Assembly (NCBI GenBank): GCA_947463705.1
Contig: CANHSO010000003.1
Location: 1 to 43,241 of the forward strand
Origin: Bacteriovoracaceae bacterium
GTDB taxonomy: Bacteria > Bdellovibrionota > UBA1018
DNA: 43,241 nucleotides
Reading direction: 5' to 3'
In this document: in pieces, positions 24,087 through 30,775 of the stretch
Layout: the number at the start of each line of letters is the position of its first letter
Numbering within the stretch: position 1 is the stretch's first letter
Made by a program: the position numbers and the translations under genes
The notes under the pieces: model-generated
The model's input: the letters and a program-made list of their open reading frames with translations, nothing else
Database searches by the model: none
What the model was told of the DNA's origin: nothing

Positions 24087-25996
24087 AGATTAAGTTCCTT
24101 TTCGGTTGAAATACTTGGAGTTTCAACCAAGTTGAGGTGAGAAGAGCGAAGGGCGACAGGACGGACAAGCGCCAGTGTATGCTTGACCCAAGCCGAGTAA
24201 ATAGAGACTCCGTCACGCAAAACTTTGTAACAAACGGCCGTCTCCTTGCCCATGTCACCGAGGTGAGTACCTTTGAGGTGATGCATTTGAACTGCTAACA
24301 TTTTTGAGAAGGCTCCTAGGGCCGAGTGAGTCTGAGCAAGACGATCCACGAGTCCCTGAAGTTCTAGAAGTTTTTTTCCTAGATCTTGAAGTTCTTCTCT
24401 CTCGTGGACGCTCATCAGATGGGGAGTTTTTAGAGTTGCTCCTCGATGCCCGAGCGTGTTTCCGATCAGAATTGCCTGAGAGCAGACTTTTGAGAGGACT
24501 TCCGTCGACTCTTCGAGTTCTCGGAGGTGCTTGACCAATGAAGGGCTGATCATTTCTCGCGAGACTTCTTGACCTATAGACGGCACCCAGCCACAATACC
24601 AAGATCTTGCAACGTGGCCCATCACCATAGCGCTCCAGTCGGTAACGCGAATGGATTTCTGTAGGATCGACTCGTAAACGACTCCACCACCTTCTTGCAC
24701 GGGACGAATTTTCGATCGATACACCAAAACGGAATCCACCCGGGCTTGCAATCCTAGTTGTAAAAAGTGGGATTCGAGTGAGGTCTGGCGGCGATGTGAC
24801 CACTCATAAGCGGCGTATGACCAAACAGCGTAGGCAACCTCAGGTGTCAGGTCAGTCTGACAGCTATGATTTTCGTTCGCTCCATGGTTCAGGCATCCTT
24901 CGCAATTTGATCCTGAAGAGACAATGTAGTGGCCGTTTCCGTAGGGACCAGTTTCCGTAAATCGCACAGGGCCGACGGAGAGGTTGAGCACTCGAGTGCC
25001 GAGAAGGCTGGCGAGGTGGATGGCTGCGGTGTCTCCAGCGATCAGCCATTGACTTCGACTCACCAGTGAAGCCCACAGATCAAAGCTGGTTTCTCCGACA
25101 AAAGAGATGATGCCATTTCTGATTCGATTTGGATTTGAAGAAACTTCTGAGTCTGATTCGACGAGACGATTGAGTTCCTCTTTAAATTTTTGCTCCCGCT
25201 CAAGATCCTCTTTTCCTCCCAATAGAAAAATGCCACAGTCCTGGTTTCCTTTGAGAAGTGAAAGCGCAAAGCGAGCCCAATTTTTTGGATCCCAGGTCTT
25301 GTCTGGTCTGCCTGCTCCGAGTTGAATCGAAACCCACTTTCTTTTGGAGTCTCCGGCGAGTTGTGCGACTTCTCTTTCCGTAAGAGTGAGGGAAAAGAAA
25401 GTTTTGGACGTAACAGGTGCATTTCCTTCGGGCATCGGATCGCCCACATGGATCTGAAGTGCAGTGAGGAGCTGAGTGGTCAGTACATCAGTGAGGTGAA
25501 TATTTTGAGGGATATTCCCCTGGATGATTGCTTGCACGTACTGGCTCCATCCGTCTGCACCAGCAAATGAACCATCAGGACGCCGAGTGTAGCCGAGCTT
25601 AATTCGAGCAGGGAGGAGTCCTGTAAGAAAGCTGCTTGCGTCCGAGAAGGACCAATTCATGATGAGATCCCAGGGCTGATCAGCGATGGGGCGAAGCCAC
25701 TGAGCAAGTTCAACAAGTGATTGGGCCTCTGTTTTAATTCCTGAAAAAACAGGTCCGAGAAGCGCATCCGTTGGAAGGGTGATTACATTTTCGATCCAAG
25801 GAACGCGGTTCGCCGCAGATGCAAAGTTTTCTCGGGCAAGAAAGTGAATCTCTAAGTTGGGGTATAATTGCTTAGCGGCTCGGAGAGCCATTAAACTTTG
25901 GAGCGTATCACCCAATCGAGCCATCTGAATGACTAGGCATCGGATTGATTTTTTCGAATTAGGCTGGGTTTCGATAGACTGCTGTGATGCTTTCAT
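24083..25996 (-). CDS. GT9-family glycosyltransferase with extra C-terminal region
   Basis: A 637-aa protein. Residues 18-390 form a GT-B, heptosyltransferase-like GT9 enzyme: CLVIQMARLGDTLQSLMALRAAK at the start, VSIQLGAGRPDKTWDPKNWARF in the middle, and the donor-site GDTAAIHLASLLGTRVLNLSVGP followed by a Cys-rich loop (NCEGCLNHGANENHSC). Residues 395-637 are an extra, mostly helical region not usual in LPS heptosyltransferases. Its place between flagellar chaperone/TPR genes and a coupled unknown gene, away from other LPS genes, suggests it modifies flagellin or another flagellar protein. ATGA overlaps on both sides. Glycosyltransferase family is secure; the acceptor is inference. Confidence 0.85.
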   Translation of the reverse strand: MKASQQSIETQPNSKKSIRCLVIQMARLGDTLQSLMALRAAKQLYPNLEIHFLARENFASAANRVPWIENVITLPTDALLGPVFSGIKTEAQSLVELAQWLRPIADQPWDLIMNWSFSDASSFLTGLLPARIKLGYTRRPDGSFAGADGWSQYVQAIIQGNIPQNIHLTDVLTTQLLTALQIHVGDPMPEGNAPVTSKTFFSLTLTEREVAQLAGDSKRKWVSIQLGAGRPDKTWDPKNWARFALSLLKGNQDCGIFLLGGKEDLEREQKFKEELNRLVESDSEVSSNPNRIRNGIISFVGETSFDLWASLVSRSQWLIAGDTAAIHLASLLGTRVLNLSVGPVRFTETGPYGNGHYIVSSGSNCEGCLNHGANENHSCQTDLTPEVAYAVWSYAAYEWSHRRQTSLESHFLQLGLQARVDSVLVYRSKIRPVQEGGGVVYESILQKSIRVTDWSAMVMGHVARSWYCGWVPSIGQEVSREMISPSLVKHLRELEESTEVLSKVCSQAILIGNTLGHRGATLKTPHLMSVHEREELQDLGKKLLELQGLVDRLAQTHSALGAFSKMLAVQMHHLKGTHLGDMGKETAVCYKVLRDGVSIYSAWVKHTLALVRPVALRSSHLNLVETPSISTEKELNL

Positions 25997-26148
25997 ACAC
26001 GCTCCAAAAGCGCTTCTTGAGAGGTTTGTACGATTTGCTCAGCTATGAGCGCTTTGAGCAGACCCACAAGGAGTTGCTCAACATCTTTTTCTTGCCCTTG
26101 TGGGTCTTCAATTACTTCGCCCATGAGTAGGTTAGTGTCTGTGCTCAT
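25993..26148 (-). CDS. 51-aa protein coupled to GT9 (missed by ORF track)
   Basis: A small acidic ORF (begins MSTDTNLLMGEVIEDPQG, ends TSQEALLERV) with GGAGGA about 4 nt before the ATG. Its stop overlaps the GT9 start by ATGA. The middle is an amphipathic helix (DVEQLLVGLLKALIAEQIV). No signal peptide. The position and ribosome site argue for real translation, perhaps as a small partner or coupling peptide for the glycosyltransferase. Confidence 0.65.
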   Translation of the reverse strand: MSTDTNLLMGEVIEDPQGQEKDVEQLLVGLLKALIAEQIVQTSQEALLERV

Positions 26149-26192
26149 CCGTCCTCCATGACAGAAATCAGTTACGCGCGGTTCAGGTTCAT

Positions 26193-27368
26193 TTAGACCG
26201 AATTCACTCGGTATTTTTCAATCATTCCAATTAATTCTTTTGCTCCGACATGGCTGGGTTGTAGTTCTAGTGTTCTCGCAGCAGTGGATCTTGCTTCGTC
26301 GATTCGTCCTAGGTGAAACTGGAGTCCAGCCAAGCTGTAGAGTAAGTGAGGATTCACTGGTGCGTTTTGGATATAATCGCCTAAGAACTGGGCCGCGGTT
26401 GCGTAACTCTTGAGTTCATAGGCGCATTTGACTAAGTGATAGAGTGCGTTAGGATTGTTCAGCTCGATTTTTAGTGATTCAACAAAGTAATCGTGGGCGC
26501 CTTTTTTATTTCCATCGCGAAGTGCACATTCGCCTAAACCGGCGAGGGCCTGATGATTTTTAGGATTCGAAGCGATTGCATCTTGAAAGTGGCGTCTAGC
26601 TTCTTGGAGTCTTCCAGACTGGAGAAAAAGAACTCCCAGGTTGGACCGAACTTCGTCAGCATGAGGTCTGACCTCTAAAGCACGCTTGAAACTTCTCTCC
26701 GCCTCTTGAGGACGATTAGATCGCGTCCAGCAGTTACCGCAAGCCCGGCACACCTCAAATTTTTGAGCGGCGGTCAGGTTTTTTAAGTGAGACGCACGCT
26801 CTAGAATCTCGGCAGCTTGAAGATCCTGGCCACTTCGAATTTGAAGGGACGCCAATTTCTGATGGTATTCAAAAGTAGGTTTGAAGGTGATGGCTTCTTC
26901 GTATTGTGCTTTTGCTGCTTCAAGGTTCCCCTCTGCTTCTAGGCAGAGTCCTACTTGGAAATAGATCTCTGAGCTGCGTTCGCCAGAGTTTAATAGGGCT
27001 TGATAAATATTTTTTGCGAGAGCATGTTCGCCTGCCTCAAAGAGAACATGAGCATTTTGCATGAGAAAACCAGTATTGAGTTTTCCGTCGGAGTAATAGA
27101 TTGGGTCCTCTGAAACCGCTTCTGGTGGTGATGTAGTTATGACGGCTGGAGAGGACGTTGAACTTTTCGTTCTTTTAACTTGGAGGATAAAACCTTGCGA
27201 TCCTTGGATATCGTTTTGATCGAAGTCCTGTAGGATTCCCTCTAAAGTTTGTATCCGAACTAGGCGGTCCGAGTGATTGGAGAGGGGCACGAGTCCGACA
27301 ACCTCGAGGCTGACTTGTTGAAGTTGTTTTTTCAGAATGTCACTGATTGTTCCAATGATTTCGCTCAT
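26193..27368 (-). CDS. TPR-repeat protein of the flagellar cap operon
   Basis: A 391-aa protein. I use the ATG at 27368 (MSEIIGTISDIL) because it makes an ATGA overlap with the FliT-like gene; the ORF-track start adds 13 residues from the overlap. The first 70 residues form a small domain of unknown type. From about 95 to 385 there are roughly eight TPR hairpins (for example GEHALAKNIYQALLNSG, EEAITFKPTFEYHQK, AERSFKRALEVRPHADEVRSN, ALAGLGECALRDGNKKGAH). No signal peptide, so cytoplasmic. TPR proteins often present substrates to glycosyltransferases (as in OGT and some flagellin glycosyltransferases), which fits the neighbouring GT9 gene. Confidence 0.85.
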   Translation of the reverse strand: MSEIIGTISDILKKQLQQVSLEVVGLVPLSNHSDRLVRIQTLEGILQDFDQNDIQGSQGFILQVKRTKSSTSSPAVITTSPPEAVSEDPIYYSDGKLNTGFLMQNAHVLFEAGEHALAKNIYQALLNSGERSSEIYFQVGLCLEAEGNLEAAKAQYEEAITFKPTFEYHQKLASLQIRSGQDLQAAEILERASHLKNLTAAQKFEVCRACGNCWTRSNRPQEAERSFKRALEVRPHADEVRSNLGVLFLQSGRLQEARRHFQDAIASNPKNHQALAGLGECALRDGNKKGAHDYFVESLKIELNNPNALYHLVKCAYELKSYATAAQFLGDYIQNAPVNPHLLYSLAGLQFHLGRIDEARSTAARTLELQPSHVGAKELIGMIEKYRVNSV

Positions 27369-27796
27369 AGAGAACCGTCCAATTTCTCGCCGGATGGGCG
27401 AACCCACGTGCTTTTAAATTTCCGGACGAGCTTTTCGCTCCGGTTAAAATCGAATAAGAGAGCTCTGAGTTGGTCTTTTTCTTGGCCTAATTTATCGAAA
27501 ATTTTTGTATCCAGTTGCCGAATTTCAGTTAGCTGAGCCTCGCAGACTTGCTTAAGTTCAGCGAGGCTCATCCTAAGCTCGGGTGTTTTCATTTTTTCAG
27601 AAACGCCTCTAGCAGTTTCCGAAATTTGATGTTCATTGATTAAGATCGCCTCGATGCATTGAGCTCTCTTCCTCTCAAACTGTTGCAATCCGCTGAGATC
27701 TCCTCTTTGAATCTCCAAAAGAAAATCAGCCGAATACTGCTGGAATTCTCGGAGGAGGTTGATTTTGCTTTGGATAGTCGAGAGTATTGGGTTCAT
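27365..27796 (-). CDS. FliT/FlgN-like flagellar export chaperone
   Basis: A 143-aa all-helical protein (FQQYSADFLLEIQRGDLSGLQQFERKRAQCIEAIL, then LKQVCEAQLTEIRQLDTKIFDKLGQEKDQL) with no signal peptide. It begins 6 bp after fliS, the usual place of fliT in flagellar operons. FliT binds FliD and helps its export; FlgN does this for hook-associated proteins. Such chaperones share little sequence, so the call rests on helical layout, length and synteny. Confidence 0.65.
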   Translation of the reverse strand: MNPILSTIQSKINLLREFQQYSADFLLEIQRGDLSGLQQFERKRAQCIEAILINEHQISETARGVSEKMKTPELRMSLAELKQVCEAQLTEIRQLDTKIFDKLGQEKDQLRALLFDFNRSEKLVRKFKSTWVRPSGEKLDGSL

Positions 27797-27802
27797 AGAA
27801 GT

Positions 27803-28195
27803 CTAGACTTTTGCCGATCCTTTATTCACTTGCTCAACGGCCTGTTTCCACCCACTGAGTAGTGTTTCCAAAAGTTTTTGAACTTGGACCAGGGGGTCCT
27901 TTGAGCTTTCGAGATTCGCTTTCACTAATTGTTCCGTCATAAAATGATAAAGTCGATCGAGATCAATAGCAACCTGTCCGCCTACCTCAAAATCGAGAGT
28001 ATTCATCAGTTCATTAATAATATCATGTGCCTTGCCAATGGATACGCCTTTTCCAGCAATATCTTTTTTATCAACTGCTAGGATAGCTCTTTTGACGTGC
28101 TGAATCGCACCCTCATAGAGCATAAGTAGAACCTGCCCTCGATTAGCAGTTTTAACTGCCATTTGCCTATATTGACTTGCACCTGATTTATTCAT
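27803..28195 (-). CDS. fliS: flagellin export chaperone FliS
   Basis: A 130-aa FliS of usual length. It shows the N-terminal YRQMAVKTANRGQVLLMLYEGAI, then AHDIINELMNTLDFEVGGQVAIDLDRLYHFM and VQVQKLLETLLSGWKQAV, which are the core helices of the FliS bundle. FliS binds the C-terminal D0 segment of flagellin in the cytoplasm, prevents early polymerisation and hands it to the export gate. Starts 4 bp after the fliD stop. Confidence 0.95.
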   Translation of the reverse strand: MNKSGASQYRQMAVKTANRGQVLLMLYEGAIQHVKRAILAVDKKDIAGKGVSIGKAHDIINELMNTLDFEVGGQVAIDLDRLYHFMTEQLVKANLESSKDPLVQVQKLLETLLSGWKQAVEQVNKGSAKV

Positions 28196-28199
28196 TTAT

Positions 28200-29594
28200 T
28201 TATCCTCCCAAGAGTTGTGAAACACTGCCCCCGCCCCCACCTAAGCTTGCACTGAGTTGCTGCTGTTGTCTCTGAAGGTTACCCAACGAGGACTCCAGTT
28301 TTGAAAATTGATCCACGATCTGTTGTTTTTTCTGCTCGACTAATCGAGTTTTGTCTTCGATTTGGTTGTCGATCTGCTTAATTCGCTCACGAATACCCTG
28401 CTCCTTAATCGAGAGCATCCCATTACCGAGGCGGGTATACCCATCCAAAATGCTTCTCAGCCTGAACGCGAAACCGTTAGGGCCGGAGATTCCCATTGCA
28501 ATCGCATCGAAGCTGTTTTCAAGTACTTTATTGAACTTATCTTCTTTAAAGGTGAGTAACCCTGTTTTTTCAAACTCGACCCCAAGGTCGGTCAGGTGAA
28601 TGATCGGGACGTTGGCTTGACCTGGCTCTCCACCTAAAAACCCTTCCTGAATTGCGTTCCGGAGCTGATACTCCATGGATTGCAAGCTGGTATCCCCTGC
28701 AAATGTGGTGGTCGTATCGCTTTTTTCGTCGATGGTGTTTTGTTTGACGATGAATTGGAGTACTTGGTTGAGTTGGTCGACTATGTTTTTTACCTTGCCT
28801 GAAACCTTTTGGTAATCTTCGGTGATGCTCATCACAAAGGGATGGTCAGGGCTGGCCTGTTTAAGGTGCAGATTCACGCCTTGGAGAAATTCATTAATGT
28901 CGTTGCTCTCCGTCTCAATGGGGAAGCCATCGAGTGAAACAGTCGCGTTCTGAGCGTCATGTTGATCCTCGATACTGATTTCAGTCCCGCCTTCGAGATT
29001 AAAGTCTGGATTCTGAATTTGGTTGCCTGAGCCTTCTTTTTTTGCGGATAGGACCAATTTCCAAGGAGCCTCTGGTTGTGAGGAATCTTTGATGACCGAA
29101 GCTCGAAGTGGAGAATTGAGGTCGCGATTGAGTGCAGATGCGATTCCTCGCAGGCTTGATTCCTTATCGGAGACAGATACCTGGGTGGTTTCTCCACTTT
29201 CGGTTTCAAGCCTAATAAATCCTGGGCCGAAGGTGGCCTCGTTCGGGTCTTCAAATCCATTTGAGATGAGTGAGGTCTTTCCAGCGAGTTGACTGATTTC
29301 GAGCTGGTATTTTCCAACTTCTGCTTTTTCTTTGTCAAGAGTGACGCTGACGAGGTTAGCTCCATCGCCCAGATCTACCTTGAGCTCACGAAATTTTCTA
29401 AAACTACTCATCTCGCTCAGGGCTTTATCTAGGCCGGAGAATTTGCTCTTGAACTCTTGAAAGAGTTTCATTCGCGTCTCCTCCTTCGTCTTACGGCCTT
29501 GCATCGCTTTGATCGGTTGATTTTCAATCTCAATCAATTGCTGCACTGCCTGCTTGAATTGACCGCCCCCGATGGGGTCGAATCTTAAACCCAG
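28200..29594 (-). CDS. fliD: flagellar filament cap protein FliD
   Basis: A 464-aa FliD, the cap on which exported flagellin folds. N-terminal D0/D1 helices include FKQAVQQLIEIENQPIKAM, then KLFQEFKSKFSGLDKALSEM; the middle has LDKEKAEVGKYQLEISQLA; the C-terminal coiled coil (RERIKQIDNQIEDKTRLVEQKKQQI...FSKLES) leads to a Gln/Gly-rich end. I place the start at a CTG (29594), giving MGLRFDPIGGGQF, because AGGAGG lies exactly 5 nt upstream and no ATG/GTG/TTG is near. The ORF-track GTG at 29627 has no good ribosome site. First gene of the fliD-dinB run. Slightly short for FliD. Confidence 0.93.
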   Translation of the reverse strand: MGLRFDPIGGGQFKQAVQQLIEIENQPIKAMQGRKTKEETRMKLFQEFKSKFSGLDKALSEMSSFRKFRELKVDLGDGANLVSVTLDKEKAEVGKYQLEISQLAGKTSLISNGFEDPNEATFGPGFIRLETESGETTQVSVSDKESSLRGIASALNRDLNSPLRASVIKDSSQPEAPWKLVLSAKKEGSGNQIQNPDFNLEGGTEISIEDQHDAQNATVSLDGFPIETESNDINEFLQGVNLHLKQASPDHPFVMSITEDYQKVSGKVKNIVDQLNQVLQFIVKQNTIDEKSDTTTTFAGDTSLQSMEYQLRNAIQEGFLGGEPGQANVPIIHLTDLGVEFEKTGLLTFKEDKFNKVLENSFDAIAMGISGPNGFAFRLRSILDGYTRLGNGMLSIKEQGIRERIKQIDNQIEDKTRLVEQKKQQIVDQFSKLESSLGNLQRQQQQLSASLGGGGGSVSQLLGG

Positions 29595-29599
29595 AAAGT

Positions 29600-29605
29600 C
29601 CTCCT
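29600..29605 (-). promoter_or_regulatory. ribosome-binding site that points to a CTG start for fliD
   Basis: On the minus strand AGGAGG is followed by ACTTT and then CTG GGT TTA. This full Shine-Dalgarno match serves no ATG, GTG or TTG, so it supports initiation at CTG. Confidence 0.55.
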
Positions 29606-29693
29606 GACTTGTTCTCTGGGGCTCCACCCAGAGGGCCCTGTGGAAAACGGGGCCTAGCCTTTTTTTTGATTATGACAGATTCTGGAAGGTTGA

Positions 29694-29713
29694 AAATCGG
29701 CAGAAATTGCCGA
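29694..29713. promoter_or_regulatory. inverted repeat and FliA-like -10 upstream of fliD
   Basis: TCGGCA, loop GAAAT, TGCCGA is a perfect 6-bp inverted repeat at 29697-29713. On the minus strand one arm is part of GCCGATTT (29694-29701), 6 of 8 bases of the FliA -10, but no good -35 lies 15 nt upstream. It sits between the divergent fliD and SHOCT-like genes, so it may be an operator or promoter element. Confidence 0.3.
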
Positions 29714-29740
29714 GAAAATCTCTGGACAGAAGGGTGAGTC

Positions 29741-30175
29741 ATGAACCATAGTGGCGTCGCTATGAACCCTTTTTCACCCTTCGGAAATCCTGGTTTTGAC
29801 CCAAGTAAAATGGACCCCAAGGTCTTGATGGAGTTGAGTCAGCTCGTCCAGCAACTCCCGCCCGAGCAGCTAAGCCGAATGCAAACGATGATGCATAACG
29901 CCATGGCTGGCTTTGATGTGAAGCGCGAGATGGAGGAGTTTGAAAAAAGCCTCCCACCCGGATTTCGAGAGAAGATTGTGGCACTGCTTGGAGGACAGGG
30001 TGCGTCGACGTTTGGTGGCGGCGCAGCGAGTGCCCCGCTCTCCAAAGCGGAGCAGCCTCCGATTGAAGTGGCTAGTCCTCTAAGTGACGTGCGCGAAGCT
30101 CGAATGACCGTGCTCCGAGCCGTTGCTCATGGGCAGATGAGCCCTGAGGATGCCGAACAGATTCTTTTTGGCTAG
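29741..30175 (+). CDS. small protein with SHOCT-like C-terminal motif
   Basis: A 144-aa cytoplasmic protein with AGGGTGAG before its ATG. The N-terminus is Met/Pro-rich (NPFSPFGNPGFDPSKMDP), then helices (VLMELSQLVQQLPPEQLSRMQTMMHNAM) and a Gly/Ala linker. The last 25 residues, ARMTVLRAVAHGQMSPEDAEQILFG, follow the pattern vLr.va.G.is.eeA..lL of SHOCT-like oligomerisation motifs. No known function. Divergent from fliD; its stop codon overlaps the end of a degraded barrel remnant on the other strand. Confidence 0.7.
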   Translation: MNHSGVAMNPFSPFGNPGFDPSKMDPKVLMELSQLVQQLPPEQLSRMQTMMHNAMAGFDVKREMEEFEKSLPPGFREKIVALLGGQGASTFGGGAASAPLSKAEQPPIEVASPLSDVREARMTVLRAVAHGQMSPEDAEQILFG

Positions 30176-30364
30176 AACGAGTATCCCAGGCTGAGTTCGT
30201 TTGCTTGAATAGCAATTCCGGCAGTGGTGAGGGTGCCGTATGCAAGTTTCAAGGAAGTATAAAGAACTGTAATCTTTTGATTTACAGTCGTTCGAAACCA
30301 AATGCCTACACTCCAGACCTGCTAGAATGTCTATTCTGAGTGGACCCATGTCAAAACCAAGGCC
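30172..30364 (-). pseudogene. frameshifted C-terminal remnant of an outer-membrane barrel protein
   Basis: No intact ORF, but two frames join into barrel-like sequence: GLGFDMGPLRIDILAG in one frame, then, after a one-base shift near 30317, VWSVGIWFRTTVNQKITVLY followed by a stretch ending ANELSLGYSF and a stop. The terminal Phe and alternating strands are typical of the end of a BamA-inserted barrel. The ORF-track entry 30080-30349 follows only the first frame and is not the real product. Lies directly after the SH3-like gene. No upstream part of a barrel gene is present, so it is a remnant. Confidence 0.5.
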
Positions 30365-30368
30365 CCCC

Positions 30369-30689
30369 TTACCATTGATTCTTAAATAGCGAGCCGTAAT
30401 GCCCGGGAGGCTCGAGGAGAGCGAGCTCAGGGTGTAGTTTCCATATGTACTGGGTCCCCTTCCAGGCTTCTTTTAAATAGATTGAATAAAATCCATTCCT
30501 TGGAGGATCGTAAACCTTCATGCGCATACTTTTGGGGTAGATTCCGAGCTGCTCACTCTGGTCATTAGCGTCTCGATAGATTTTGCCCCCGTTGGGGTTT
30601 ACGAGAGTGGCTTCTACCCAGTCGCCTGCCTGTAAATTTAACGTGAACATGGGCGCTAGTGCCAGCGCAAAAGCTAGGACTCTCCTCAG
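30369..30689 (-). CDS. secreted SH3-like domain protein with CTG or frameshifted start
   Basis: The ORF-track start at 30650 cuts a signal peptide in half. Read upstream in frame, the sequence is (CTG)RRVLAFALALAPMFTLNLQA|GDW, a full signal peptide with a good cleavage site, then an in-frame stop two codons further up. So either CTG at 30689 is the start, or one base has been lost just after an ATG at 30694, which has TTAGG upstream (the restored N-terminus would be MNLRRV or MKLRRV). The mature 85 residues form an SH3b-like fold (GDWVEATLVNPNGGKIYRDA, then SMRMKVYDPPRNGFYSIYL). Such domains often bind cell-wall peptides. Follows the LpoA-like gene by 86 bp. Confidence 0.6.
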   Translation of the reverse strand: MRRVLAFALALAPMFTLNLQAGDWVEATLVNPNGGKIYRDANDQSEQLGIYPKSMRMKVYDPPRNGFYSIYLKEAWKGTQYIWKLHPELALLEPPGHYGSLFKNQW

Positions 30690-30775
30690 TTCATTTCAGC
30701 CTAATCGATTGAAGTGTGGAGTGCCCTTCATTATCTAATTGAAGCATAAGAATGTCAGGTATGCAGTAGAATTGC

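Noticed and set aside
24255-24803. 182-aa Arg/Ser-rich ORF within the GT9 gene.
   Set aside because: Same-strand shadow in another frame; the composition is unlike a globular protein and the GT9 motifs are in the other frame.
29640-29667. GC-rich stretch with eight T (29660-29667) as a terminator on the plus strand.
   Set aside because: The possible stem needs a bulge and lies between divergent genes with no plus-strand gene upstream to end.
30080-30349. 89-aa minus-strand ORF after the SH3-like gene.
   Set aside because: It follows the wrong frame after a shift near 30317; the barrel-like sequence continues in another frame, so I report a pseudogene instead.
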